Shown: positions 10,172 to 19,685 of the stretch, piece by piece | Numbering within the stretch: position 1 is the first letter of the stretch | How the letters are laid out: the number at the start of each line of letters is the position of its first letter | Origin: an uncultured Bacilli bacterium | GTDB taxonomy: Bacteria > Bacillota_I > Bacilli_A > RF39 > UBA660 | Direction of reading: 5' to 3' | DNA: 64,000 bases | Assembly: GCA_947629375.1 (NCBI GenBank) | Contig: CANRDN010000010.1 | Coordinates: 1-64,000, forward strand | Position numbers and translations under genes: made by a program | Notes under the pieces: generated by a model | What the model saw: only the letters and a program-made list of their open reading frames with translations | Told to the model about the DNA's origin: nothing | Databases searched by the model: none

Positions 10172-10183
10172 TAAAGTTAAATT

Positions 10184-10209
10184 AAGTTATCTAAAAGATA
10201 ACTTTTTTT
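10184..10209 (+). terminator. Rho-independent terminator
   Basis: AAGTTATC-taaaa-GATAACTT-T-run. Confidence 0.65.
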
Positions 10210-10231
10210 CATATATTTTACTGGTGAAATA

Positions 10232-10930
10232 ATGACTAAAGGTAAAAAGTTTTTAATTATTAATGTAATTATCGTAATACTTACAATACTTAATATCTGT
10301 TATATCAATAATAGAACTAAAGGAAAACTAAAGGATTACACCTATATGATTGCAAGTAAAATAACTAAATATGTAGTAAATAATGCCTATGTTCGTGAGA
10401 AAGTCAATTACTATGCTAACGATATATACGATATAGTTAAAGACGATTCTAATGAAATTAAAAATATCGTTTATGATTCAGCAGTTATTAATGACTTAAT
10501 CAATTCCATAACAGATAGAGTATATAATATGTTTAATATGTTAGAATATGGTGATTTAAGTAAGTTAAATATAAGAGAAAATATTTTAACGACAGGGGTA
10601 AACGATAAAGATGGAATAGTAATTGAAGTTCCTAGTGGAGTAGTAACAGATAATTACTTATTATCTAATTTAGGACCTAAAATTCCTATTAAGCTATCAC
10701 TTACTGGAGAGTATGAATCATACATTACTACTGATGTTATTGAATACGGAATTAATAACGCTATGGTAACAGTTTATATCAATGTAAGAGTAAGCGAACA
10801 AATAACAATGCCTTTTGTAAACGATAAAATAGTAATAGAAAACAAAATACCAATATTTATGAGTTTAGTTAATGGAACAATACCAAATTACTTTATTGGA
10901 GGATTTTCTAAAAATTCTAATCTATATTAA
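10232..10930 (+). CDS. yunB: Sporulation protein YunB family
   Basis: VPSGVVTDNYLLSNLGPKIPIKLSLTGEY...YGINNA resembles YunB. Confidence 0.8.
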   Translation: MTKGKKFLIINVIIVILTILNICYINNRTKGKLKDYTYMIASKITKYVVNNAYVREKVNYYANDIYDIVKDDSNEIKNIVYDSAVINDLINSITDRVYNMFNMLEYGDLSKLNIRENILTTGVNDKDGIVIEVPSGVVTDNYLLSNLGPKIPIKLSLTGEYESYITTDVIEYGINNAMVTVYINVRVSEQITMPFVNDKIVIENKIPIFMSLVNGTIPNYFIGGFSKNSNLY

Positions 10931-10964
10931 AGAAAAATATGCTATAATAAAAAATGGTGAGAAT

Positions 10965-11249
10965 ATGAAGAAAGTAAAACTACTAGAACAAGATTATAAC
11001 CTTATTAAAGATGAAAATAATGCCTTTGATTTAGAAACTTTATCGACACTTGCAACGGATTACTTTAAACCATACGATTATATCTTTGGTGATTATTCTT
11101 ATGGTAAATTAAGACTTAAAGGTTTTTATGATGACAAGAGTAAAAATGCTAATAAAATCAACAAAATAAGCACTTTGGATGAATATATTAAAGATTATTG
11201 TGCTTATGGATGTAAGTATTTTCTACTAGAAAAAGAAAAAAATAATTAA
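10965..11249 (+). CDS. Hypothetical protein (YutD-like/unknown)
   Basis: ORF 10872..11249; likely start ATG 10965 after ggtgag SD. Confidence 0.55.
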   Translation: MKKVKLLEQDYNLIKDENNAFDLETLSTLATDYFKPYDYIFGDYSYGKLRLKGFYDDKSKNANKINKISTLDEYIKDYCAYGCKYFLLEKEKNN

Positions 11250-11313
11250 ATTTTGTTGAAAAGAATTACAAATGTGATAAAATTGTTATATAAAGAATAA
11301 GGAGGCTATTTAT

Positions 11314-11586
11314 ATGGATGAAGAGAAAAAGATAATGTCAATTGTTCTTGAGGATGGTTCAATTGATGAGGTTGAAGTCTTATTATCCTTTAAATTTACG
11401 GATACTAACACAGAATATATGGTTTATACAAAGAACGAAACCGATGATAATGGTAATGTAACTATTTATGTTGCATCAGTCGATAGAACTGATGGAGGAG
11501 ATCCAAGACTTGGAAGTGTTGACAGTGAAGAGGAATGGACAAGAATCAAAAATGTTTTAAAAGAATTATCAAAACCAGTTGAATAA
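11314..11586 (+). CDS. DUF1292 family protein
   Basis: 90 aa, acidic, EWTRIKNVLKEL C-terminus typical of DUF1292. Confidence 0.65.
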   Translation: MDEEKKIMSIVLEDGSIDEVEVLLSFKFTDTNTEYMVYTKNETDDNGNVTIYVASVDRTDGGDPRLGSVDSEEEWTRIKNVLKELSKPVE

Positions 11587-11609
11587 AAAAATAATACGGA
11601 GGTGTTCTT

Positions 11610-14009
11610 ATGAGCAATGTATTGGAATTAACTACAATAACCGCTAGGGGAAATAGAATAGAACATGTTGGTTGGGGAGAACCTAGTAAACTAAGATTTA
11701 CTCCAGCAACAGAGCAATCACTTAGAAAGAATATAAAAGCCAATATGCCTAAAATCTTAGAAGCTTTTAATTCTGAATACAATAGAATATTAAGCGCTTA
11801 TGTTATAGAAGCAACTGCTCAAGCAGAACAACAAGCAAGAGATAATGCTCTAAATGATACTAAGGCAGAGGCTCAAAGAGCAGCTAGAATAGACGAAGAG
11901 AATAGACTAGCAAAAATCACTTCAGCTGGTATAGTAAAAAGAAGAAGTAATGTTTTAAGATTAGATGTTCAAAAACTTACAGGAAGATTTGGAACATTAG
12001 GACAAAATTTTGGGGTAAATGTAAAGCAGGGATATACTCCAAAAGCTTTAAGCATACCTTCATTTTATAGAAAAGTATATCAAACAATTTCTAAAAAATC
12101 AGATTTATATAAATTAGCCGATGAGTTAGATGCAACTGATCCAAGCTTATTAGGAGAGCAACAAACAGAGACAAAGAAAGCAAATTGGAGAGGTTTGTTC
12201 GAAAATACAAGCGCACCTGTAGTAAATGAAGTTAATGTTGCTATGGAAGGTGAGGAAGAGGAAAATGTTGTAATACCTACTCAAGAAGTACAAGAAGGAT
12301 TGACAGCAGGAGATATCAAACAAAGAAGTTTAATTGGTCAAATTGGTGATGAATTAACTGAAATAGATACGATGATTAACAGTCTAGGTGGAGAAAATTC
12401 ACCATTTAATAAAGGACTTGTTGAAAGAAAAATTAACTTACTAAATATGCTTGCTGATATAACAGGAGTTCAATCAATTGCTCAAGAAAGAGTAACTTCT
12501 CAAAAGAAAGAAGAGAATACTACTTTCCAAAATCTTATCGAAGATATTCTTGGAGTTACAGAACCTGTTAGCAAAGATGAACACGATCAAAAGCAAGATG
12601 AACTTGATGCTTACTATTCAAATCCAGAAGTATCAGAAATTATCGATAATTTAAGAGAAAAACAAATTCTATTTGGACTTAACAATCCTGAAAACTATAA
12701 GAAAGTTGCAGAAGCAGAAAGAGAAGCAGATAGAAGAGTTGTTGAAAGTTTACTAGAAGAAAGTGAAAAGAAGGAAGAAAAAGCAACTGAACCAGCAAAA
12801 CCAAGCATTAAAACAATAACAGTTGAACCTTTAATAACTAGTGAACCTGAAGTTATAGATACGAATAAACAAATTGAAGTAGCAAAAGAAGAAGAAAAAA
12901 AGAGAGCTTTAGAAGAAGAAGCAAAAGCTCTTGAAGCTCGTAAAGCTGAAGAAGCAAGACTCGCTGAAGCGCAAGCTTTAAAAGAAGCAAAGGAAAAAGA
13001 AGAAAGAGAAAGCATCATAATGGGTGCTGAAGAACAAGCAAAAATTTTGTTTGAACAAAATCAACTTGATGAACTTCTTTTAGGAGCTCAAGAACAAGCT
13101 AAATTATTAAATAAACAAAATGAACTTGCAGAAATTTATGCAGGTGCCGAAGAACAAGCAAAAATGCTTCAAACATTGAATTATTTTATAGATAGAAAAG
13201 AACTTGAAGAATTAAGAGCGCAAAAAGCCCAAGCAGAAAAAGAAAAATTAGCAAGAGAACAAGCAGAAGCACGTAAACAAGAAGAAAAAGCTGAACACGA
13301 AAGACTTGTTGCTGGAGCACAGGAACAAGCTCGTATGTTACAAGCTCAAAAAGAACACGATGACTTAGTAGAAGGAGCAAAAGAAGAGGCTCGTAGACTT
13401 AAAGCTAGAGCTGAAAAGGAAGAACTAGTTTCTGGTGCTCAAGAACAAGCTCGTATGCTACAAGCTCAAAAAGAACACGATGATTTAGTAGCAGGTGCTG
13501 AGGAACAAGCAAAGATGTTGAGTGTTGCTAAAGAAGAAGAGAAAGAAGTAACTCCTACACAAGCTGATGTTGCAAATCAAATAGTATATGAAAACGCTAC
13601 TGAAGATTTCATTAGAGAAGGAGCAGCAGAGCAAGCAATATTAATTCACAAAGCAAACGAAAGAGCAAAAGTATTAGAATCTGCTAAACAACAAGCTAAA
13701 ATGTTAGCTGAACAAGAAGAACCAGTTGTAGGAAAAGTTGCAGAAAAACCAGAAGATTTATTAACAACTAAACTTGGTCCAAATGTAATGAAACTTGATC
13801 TTAATGATAAATATTTAAGTGAAGTAGCTGAAGCAAGAAAAATAAAATTAAGAGATGTTCACTTCAAACAATTAATGTCATCATTAAATGCAGGACATAG
13901 TAATAAATATAAATATTTAAAAGAGTTAAGAGATGAATTAGCTGCAAGTGATGAATCTCCTGAATATGGTTTTCTTACATATGGTGAACAAGTAATGAAA
14001 AAAGCTTAG
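11610..14009 (+). CDS. Large coiled-coil protein with degenerate internal repeats (GAxEQAKML)
   Basis: 799 aa; repeated GA(E/Q)EQA(K/R)ML modules, Ala/Glu/Lys/Gln-rich. Confidence 0.65.
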   Translation: MSNVLELTTITARGNRIEHVGWGEPSKLRFTPATEQSLRKNIKANMPKILEAFNSEYNRILSAYVIEATAQAEQQARDNALNDTKAEAQRAARIDEENRLAKITSAGIVKRRSNVLRLDVQKLTGRFGTLGQNFGVNVKQGYTPKALSIPSFYRKVYQTISKKSDLYKLADELDATDPSLLGEQQTETKKANWRGLFENTSAPVVNEVNVAMEGEEEENVVIPTQEVQEGLTAGDIKQRSLIGQIGDELTEIDTMINSLGGENSPFNKGLVERKINLLNMLADITGVQSIAQERVTSQKKEENTTFQNLIEDILGVTEPVSKDEHDQKQDELDAYYSNPEVSEIIDNLREKQILFGLNNPENYKKVAEAEREADRRVVESLLEESEKKEEKATEPAKPSIKTITVEPLITSEPEVIDTNKQIEVAKEEEKKRALEEEAKALEARKAEEARLAEAQALKEAKEKEERESIIMGAEEQAKILFEQNQLDELLLGAQEQAKLLNKQNELAEIYAGAEEQAKMLQTLNYFIDRKELEELRAQKAQAEKEKLAREQAEARKQEEKAEHERLVAGAQEQARMLQAQKEHDDLVEGAKEEARRLKARAEKEELVSGAQEQARMLQAQKEHDDLVAGAEEQAKMLSVAKEEEKEVTPTQADVANQIVYENATEDFIREGAAEQAILIHKANERAKVLESAKQQAKMLAEQEEPVVGKVAEKPEDLLTTKLGPNVMKLDLNDKYLSEVAEARKIKLRDVHFKQLMSSLNAGHSNKYKYLKELRDELAASDESPEYGFLTYGEQVMKKA

Positions 14010-14031
14010 GAAGTAAATGCTTCCTTTTTTC
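14009..14031 (+). terminator. Rho-independent terminator
   Basis: GGAAG-taaatg-CTTCC-T6. Confidence 0.6.
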
Positions 14032-14068
14032 TTTGCTTATAATTCTTTTATTTTTATCATAAAATTAA

Positions 14069-14938
14069 TTGGTGATAGTTTTGGAACAAGTTTTATTTCT
14101 TTTTTATAATTTAGTAGAATTAAAAAACAAAAAACGAATCGATAATGGAATTTACTTTATAAAAAAAAATACAAAATACTTGTTTTTAGAATTTAAAGAT
14201 GTAAATGTACCATTTCTTCTTTTTACACAGAATTTTTTAAAATTTCATAAAATAATTTTAAACAAATATAAAGAACCAATATCTATTTTTTATGGAAGAC
14301 AGTATCTTCTTATGAAAATAAATGAAAATTTAATTAATAGATATATAAATTTAGAAGATGTAATTGAGCTATCTAATATAAAAGTATTTTTAAATTCTTC
14401 CAAAATAAATTATTTACAAGTTTGGGAAAATAAAATAAATTTTTTTGAGAACTATTTTAAAACATCTAAATGTGCTTTTTATATGGATCACGATTATTTT
14501 TTAGGTCTTGCTGAAATTTCTTTTACTATTGCTAAAGAAATTAATTTCAATAATATTACTTATGGTTTTTCAATGAATAGATTTTATAAGATAGAGACAA
14601 TATATGATTTGTATAATCCAGTTAATAATTCTTATGGCCCAATTGTTAACAGCATTTCTGAATATATTAAATATGCTTACTTTACATTAAATAAAAAAGA
14701 AGACTTTAATAAAATCTTTACTTTAAAATTTACAAAAGATGATATTTTATTTTTAATTGCTAGACTTATTTTTCCTACATATTACTTTGATATATATAAA
14801 ATAGAAGATAATTATGACGACTATAATACAATTGTTAATAAGATAGAAGGATATATTACTTATATAAAAGAAATATTTGAAGAAATTAAAAAAAGGTATA
14901 ATTTACCTTTCTTAAATATTATAATTAATCTACTTTAA
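14069..14938 (+). CDS. Hypothetical protein; possible divergent YutH/CotS-type spore coat protein
   Basis: 289 aa; DHDYFLGLAE motif and position next to YutI-like and near YunB genes. Confidence 0.35.
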   Translation: MVIVLEQVLFLFYNLVELKNKKRIDNGIYFIKKNTKYLFLEFKDVNVPFLLFTQNFLKFHKIILNKYKEPISIFYGRQYLLMKINENLINRYINLEDVIELSNIKVFLNSSKINYLQVWENKINFFENYFKTSKCAFYMDHDYFLGLAEISFTIAKEINFNNITYGFSMNRFYKIETIYDLYNPVNNSYGPIVNSISEYIKYAYFTLNKKEDFNKIFTLKFTKDDILFLIARLIFPTYYFDIYKIEDNYDDYNTIVNKIEGYITYIKEIFEEIKKRYNLPFLNIIINLL

Positions 14939-15164
14939 TTACTTGTTTAACTTCAGGAATCTCATTAACGAGTATTTCTTCAATTCCTTCTTTTAATGTT
15001 ACATCAATTAATGAACATCCTGAACAAGCACCAGTTAATTTAACATAGACATTGCCATCTTCAAATTTTACAAATTCGATGTTTCCACCATCACTTTGTA
15101 GAAAAGGTTTGATTTTTTCAATTTCCTCTATAATCCTTTTGTTTATATCCATTTTCATCACCAA
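14925..15164 (-). CDS. NifU C-terminal-domain Fe-S scaffold (YutI-like)
   Basis: IKPFLQSDGGNIEFV...GACSGCSLIDVTLKEGIE. Confidence 0.88.
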   Translation of the reverse strand: MVMKMDINKRIIEEIEKIKPFLQSDGGNIEFVKFEDGNVYVKLTGACSGCSLIDVTLKEGIEEILVNEIPEVKQVIKVD

Positions 15165-15251
15165 ACTAATTATATATTTTTAATCAAATTAAGTAAAGTG
15201 TAATTGCTAAAATAAAAAAATCTTGATATAATCATCGATGAAGGTGTATTA

Positions 15252-15611
15252 ATGGCAAAGTATGAAAAAGATAATATTGTTACAGGTTATGTAACAGGCA
15301 TTGAACCTTATGGCATATTTGTCTCTTTAGATGATTATTATGATGGTCTTATTCATATTTCTGAAATTTCAAGTGATTATGTAAAAAATGTTTCTGATTT
15401 TGCTGTAATTGGTGAAACATTAAAAGTGAAAATATTAGATGTAGATGAAAAAAAGCATCAAATAAAATTAACGATTAAAGATATCGATTATAGAAATAAA
15501 AAAAATGCAAAGATAAAAGAAACAATTCACGGTTTTGAGACATTAAAGGAAAAATTACCATATTGGATTGATGAGAAAATAGGAGAAAATAGCAAAAAAA
15601 AGGATATATAA
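15252..15611 (+). CDS. S1 RNA-binding domain protein (YugI/CvfD-like)
   Basis: GYVTGIEPYGIFVSLDDYYDGLIHISEIS. Confidence 0.8.
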   Translation: MAKYEKDNIVTGYVTGIEPYGIFVSLDDYYDGLIHISEISSDYVKNVSDFAVIGETLKVKILDVDEKKHQIKLTIKDIDYRNKKNAKIKETIHGFETLKEKLPYWIDEKIGENSKKKDI

Positions 15612-15685
15612 GTTATTTTTTTGTTGACAAAACCCATCTCAAATGTTATATTTTATATTGTCATATGTGATGGGTCCATATTTTT

Positions 15686-15762
15686 GGAGGATTAGCTCAG
15701 TTGGTTAGAGCACCTGCCTTACAAGCAGGGGGTCATAGGTTCGAGTCCTATATCCTCCACCA
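15686..15762 (+). tRNA. tRNA-Val (TAC)
   Basis: Cloverleaf by eye, CCA-encoded, anticodon loop cttacaa. Confidence 0.95.
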
Positions 15763-15769
15763 TATTTTT

Positions 15770-15847
<78 letters not shown>

Positions 15848-15853
15848 TTTTTT

Positions 15854-15937
15854 GGAGAGGTAGCGAAGTGGCTAAACGCGGCAGACTGTAAATCTGTTCC
15901 TTCGGGTTCGATGGTTCGAATCCATCTCTCTCCACCA
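15854..15937 (+). tRNA. tRNA-Tyr (GTA)
   Basis: Class II long variable arm, anticodon loop ctgtaaa, CCA end. Confidence 0.93.
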
Positions 15938-15941
15938 GGAT

Positions 15942-16016
15942 TGCCTCGTAGCCAAGCGGTAAGGCACGAGACTTTGACTCTCGCATGCGCTAGTCCGAAT
16001 CTAGCCGAGGCAGCCA
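15942..16016 (+). tRNA. tRNA-Gln (TTG)
   Basis: TGCCTCG/CGAGGCA acceptor, anticodon loop ctttgac. Confidence 0.93.
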
Positions 16017-16021
16017 TATTT

Positions 16022-16097
16022 GTTCCGTTAGCTCAGTCGGTAGAGCATTTGACTTTTAATCAAAGGGTCTGGAGTTCGAATCTCCAACGGGACACCA
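16022..16097 (+). tRNA. tRNA-Lys (TTT)
   Basis: Anticodon loop cttttaa, CCA end. Confidence 0.93.
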
Positions 16098-16107
16098 TTT
16101 ATGAATT

Positions 16108-16132
16108 GAAAAGCCTTTTAGGCTTTTTATTT
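16108..16132 (+). terminator. Terminator within the tRNA cluster
   Basis: AAAAGCC-tttta-GGCTTTTT. Confidence 0.65.
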
Positions 16133-16285
16133 TTAATAGAACTATAACAATTTAAAATTTATTTGAGGAATAATTATAAAATCCCTTAATAAAATAACTA
16201 ATATAGGCAACAAAAAGCAAAAAATACTTGCTTATTTAAAAAAATTGTTATATAATCAAATAGTCTTAACGAAAAAAAGACAGTT

Positions 16286-16374
16286 GCCTGAGTGGCGGAA
16301 TAGGTAGACGCACAGGACTTAAAATCCTGCGAGTGTCATAGCTCGTGCCGGTTCAAGTCCGGCCTTAGGCACCA
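16286..16374 (+). tRNA. tRNA-Leu (TAA)
   Basis: GCCTGAG/CTTAGGC acceptor, long variable arm, anticodon loop cttaaaa. Confidence 0.93.
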
Positions 16375-16383
16375 CTTAATTTT

Positions 16384-16476
16384 GGAGGAATACCCAAGTC
16401 TGGTTGAAGGGACCGGTCTTGAAAACCGGGAGGTCGAGCAATCGGCGCAGGGGTTCGAATCCCTTTTCCTCCGCCA
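16384..16476 (+). tRNA. tRNA-Ser (TGA)
   Basis: Class II, anticodon loop cttgaaa. Confidence 0.93.
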
Positions 16477-16494
16477 ATTTATTTTTTTACATAT

Positions 16495-16570
<76 letters not shown>

Positions 16571-16572
16571 AT

Positions 16573-16648
16573 GGTTTCGTAGTGCAGTGGTTAACACGTC
16601 TGCCTGTCACGCAGAAGATCACGGGTTCAATCCCCGCCGAAACCGCCA
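16573..16648 (+). tRNA. tRNA-Asp (GTC)
   Basis: Anticodon loop ctgtcac, CCA end. Confidence 0.93.
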
Positions 16649-16653
16649 TTTAT

Positions 16654-16729
<76 letters not shown>

Positions 16730-16751
16730 TTTTAATTGAATTTGTATCCAC

Positions 16752-16828
16752 GCGCTCGTAGCTCAGCTGGATAGAGTGTTTGGCTACGAACCAAAAGGTC
16801 AGGGGTTCGAATCCCTTCGGGCGCACCA
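16752..16828 (+). tRNA. tRNA-Arg (ACG)
   Basis: Anticodon loop ctacgaa, CCA end. Confidence 0.93.
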
Positions 16829-16841
16829 TTTTTTTATAGCT

Positions 16842-16918
16842 CGGGAAGTGGCTCAATTTGGTAGAGCACTTGGTTTGGGACCAAGGGGTTGCAGGTTCAA
16901 ATCCTGTCTTCCCGACCA
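16842..16918 (+). tRNA. tRNA-Pro (TGG)
   Basis: Anticodon loop tttggga, CCA end. Confidence 0.93.
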
Positions 16919-16929
16919 TTTGTATTTAA

Positions 16930-16955
16930 CCTTGATTTAATCAAGGTTTTTATTT
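16930..16955 (+). terminator. Terminator at the end of the tRNA cluster
   Basis: CCTTGATT-TA-AATCAAGG-TTTTT. Confidence 0.7.
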
Positions 16956-17030
16956 TATATTTTGCAGTTGTTGACTATAACAAATTAAAAAAATATAATT
17001 AATAATGTGTAATAAAAGTTGTATATAAAT

Positions 17031-17744
17031 ATGTTAAAAAAGGGAATGATATTAATGCTAAATATTTTCTTGCTGTTTACTATTTATTCATTTTTTGGAT
17101 GGTTAATGGAAGTTATATTTAAATTTGTGCAATTAAGAAGATTTGTCAATAGAGGCTTTTTAATTGGTCCTTTTTGCCCAATATATGGAGTAGGTGGAGT
17201 GGGCATTCACTTAGTACTATCAAGGTTTAGCAATAGTATTGTACTAGTGTTTTTTCTTGGAATGTTTTTATGTGCTATTCTTGAGTATTTTGCAAGCTGG
17301 CTTCTAGAAAAAATATTTAATGCAAGATGGTGGGATTATTCTCAAAAAAAGTTTAACTTGAATGGTAGAATTTGCTTACGAAACTTACTGTTTTTTGGAA
17401 TATTGGGGTGTCTCGGTGTATATTACATCAATCCATTTTTGTTTTCAATATTTGATAAAATACCTATAAAGACTATTAATAAATTATCTATAATAGTGTT
17501 AATTATTTTCATATTAGATGTAGTGATATCAGTAACATCGATGTTCAACTTAAAAGAAACTTTCCACGACTTAAGAAGAGATGCAACTGAAGATATATCC
17601 AAAAGAGTTAAAAATCTACTTTTAAAGAACAGCTCATACTTTAGAAGAATAATAAAAGCTTACCCAAATTTCCATTTTTCAGGAATAAATTTTCAAAATG
17701 TTAAAGAAAAGATAACAAAATATTCTAAAAAATTAAAAAAGTAA
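17031..17744 (+). CDS. Putative ABC transporter permease-type membrane protein (PF06541-like)
   Basis: FSFFGWLMEVIFK...GFLIGPFCPIYGVG...WDYS signature; paralogue at 38577-39077. Confidence 0.7.
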   Translation: MLKKGMILMLNIFLLFTIYSFFGWLMEVIFKFVQLRRFVNRGFLIGPFCPIYGVGGVGIHLVLSRFSNSIVLVFFLGMFLCAILEYFASWLLEKIFNARWWDYSQKKFNLNGRICLRNLLFFGILGCLGVYYINPFLFSIFDKIPIKTINKLSIIVLIIFILDVVISVTSMFNLKETFHDLRRDATEDISKRVKNLLLKNSSYFRRIIKAYPNFHFSGINFQNVKEKITKYSKKLKK

Positions 17745-17801
17745 TTCAATAAATAAAATAATATATGTTAAGATATAGATGATAAGTAAAAGGTGATTTG
17801 A

Positions 17802-17906
17802 ATGAAAAAAAGAAAGTTAGATTCGTTTGAGTGGTTTTCAGTAGCAATTATGATAGTAGGAACAATTTTCATAATTTATAATTTAATAATAATGTTTGGC
17901 GATTAA
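17802..17906 (+). CDS. Small single-TM protein, 34 aa (MKKRKLDSFEWFSVAIMIVGTIFIIYNLIIMFGD)
   Basis: ATG at 17802 with aggtgatt SD; not in the ORF track because of its length. Confidence 0.55.
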   Translation: MKKRKLDSFEWFSVAIMIVGTIFIIYNLIIMFGD

Positions 17907-17907
17907 T

Positions 17908-18765
17908 ATGGGAACTTTATATGTTGTTGGAACTCCTATAGGTAATCTTAATGATATAACATTAAGAGCTCTGGAAGTTTTAAAAACTGTCGATTTAATT
18001 GCTTGTGAAGATACAAGACAAACACTTAAATTATTGAATCATTATGAAATAAAAAATAAACTAGTTGCTTATCATAAATTTAATGAAAAAGAAAAAAGTA
18101 CAAAATTAATTAAAGATTTATTAGATGGTAAAAACATTGCTATTGTAACAGATGCGGGAACTCCTTGTATATCAGATCCTGGGTACATCCTTATAAAAGA
18201 AGCTCACCAAAATAATATTGAAGTGTTGGCAATACCTGGTGCTAGTGCAGTTGTGTCAGCATTATCAGTATCAGGAATCGATACCAGTAATTTTGTTTTT
18301 ATCGGTTTTTTACCACAGGATAATAAGAAGTTCAATGAGGAACTAGAAAAAATAAAAGAAAGTAGAATACATACTTTTGTTATTTATGAATCACCAAAAA
18401 GAATAGTTAAACTAATCGAAAAATTAAAAGAAATATTTAAAAATGCTAATGTTTATATTGCATCAGACTTAACTAAAATTCACGAAAGAGGTATTTTTGG
18501 GGAGATTGAAGATGTTTATCAAAGACTTTTGATAGATGAAAATATCGAAAAAGGTGAGTATGCAATTATCCTTGAAAAAAAAGATGAAATAAAAGAGGAA
18601 ATGAAAGAAAAAACTTCGATTGAATCACAACTTGTCGATATTATGGTTAAAGATAATGTAAGTTTAAAAGAGGCAATTAATAAACTTAATAATGAAAATA
18701 AAGATTTGAGAAAGAAAGAAATATTTGACGCAAGTTTAAATCTTAAGAATATGTTTAGAAGTTAA
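17908..18765 (+). CDS. rsmI: 16S rRNA (cytidine1402-2'-O)-methyltransferase
   Basis: LYVVGTPIGNLNDITLRALEVLK...CEDTRQT...SDAGTP-like motifs. Confidence 0.92.
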   Translation: MGTLYVVGTPIGNLNDITLRALEVLKTVDLIACEDTRQTLKLLNHYEIKNKLVAYHKFNEKEKSTKLIKDLLDGKNIAIVTDAGTPCISDPGYILIKEAHQNNIEVLAIPGASAVVSALSVSGIDTSNFVFIGFLPQDNKKFNEELEKIKESRIHTFVIYESPKRIVKLIEKLKEIFKNANVYIASDLTKIHERGIFGEIEDVYQRLLIDENIEKGEYAIILEKKDEIKEEMKEKTSIESQLVDIMVKDNVSLKEAINKLNNENKDLRKKEIFDASLNLKNMFRS

Positions 18766-18815
18766 CATATTCTTTTTCTTTTCTTTTTATGATACAATTT
18801 TTTCGAGGCGATATT

Positions 18816-19685
18816 ATGTTAGTATGTAATGATTGGAAAGATTATGAACTTATTGACTGTTCTTGTGGAGAAAAACTTGAAAGATGGGGAAATATCTATT
18901 TACTAAGACCGGATCCTCAAATAATATGGGATAATGGTGACTTATTAAAGAAATATAACAATATTAATTCTCATTATCATCGTAGCAATAAAGGTGGAGG
19001 AAATTGGGAAAATTTAAAGAGTACACCTGCCACTTGGAAAGTTAATTATAAAAATTTAACTTTTAATATAAAACAGATGGGATTTAAACATACAGGATTG
19101 TTTCCAGAACAGGCTTCTAACTGGGATTTTATGATTGAAAAAATTAAAAATGCCAAAAGACCAATTAAAGTTCTTAACCTTTTTGCATATACAGGCGGAG
19201 CCACTGTTGCGTGTCTATCAGCAGGAGCTAGTGTAGTTCACGTTGATTCTTCTCGTGGGATGGTCGACTGGGCTAAAGAAAACGTCAAATCATCTGGACT
19301 TGAAAATGCAAGTGTAAGGTATATTGTTGATGATGTAGTAAAGTTTGTTAAAAGAGAAATTAGAAGAGGCAACAAGTATGATGCCATAATTATGGATCCA
19401 CCAAGTTATGGAAGAGGCGCCAATAACGAAGTTTGGGATATTGAAAAAGATTTGTATGGTTTAGTTGAACTATGTAATGAACTTTTAAGTGACAAACCAT
19501 TATTCTTCATAATAAATACTTATACGACAGGACTTTCTCAAGAAGTTTTTAAAAACATTTTAGAACTTACTGTCAACAAAGAAAAAAAAGGAAAGGTATA
19601 TTCAGAAGAAATTGGAATACCTATTAAAAATAGCAAATTAGTTCTTCCTTGTGGAATATGTACGAGGTTTATAGGAAATGAATGA
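18816..19685 (+). CDS. Class I SAM-dependent (rRNA-type) methyltransferase
   Basis: VLNLFAYTGGATVACLSAGA...VHVDSS...DAIIMDPPSYGRG. Confidence 0.82.
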   Translation: MLVCNDWKDYELIDCSCGEKLERWGNIYLLRPDPQIIWDNGDLLKKYNNINSHYHRSNKGGGNWENLKSTPATWKVNYKNLTFNIKQMGFKHTGLFPEQASNWDFMIEKIKNAKRPIKVLNLFAYTGGATVACLSAGASVVHVDSSRGMVDWAKENVKSSGLENASVRYIVDDVVKFVKREIRRGNKYDAIIMDPPSYGRGANNEVWDIEKDLYGLVELCNELLSDKPLFFIINTYTTGLSQEVFKNILELTVNKEKKGKVYSEEIGIPIKNSKLVLPCGICTRFIGNE

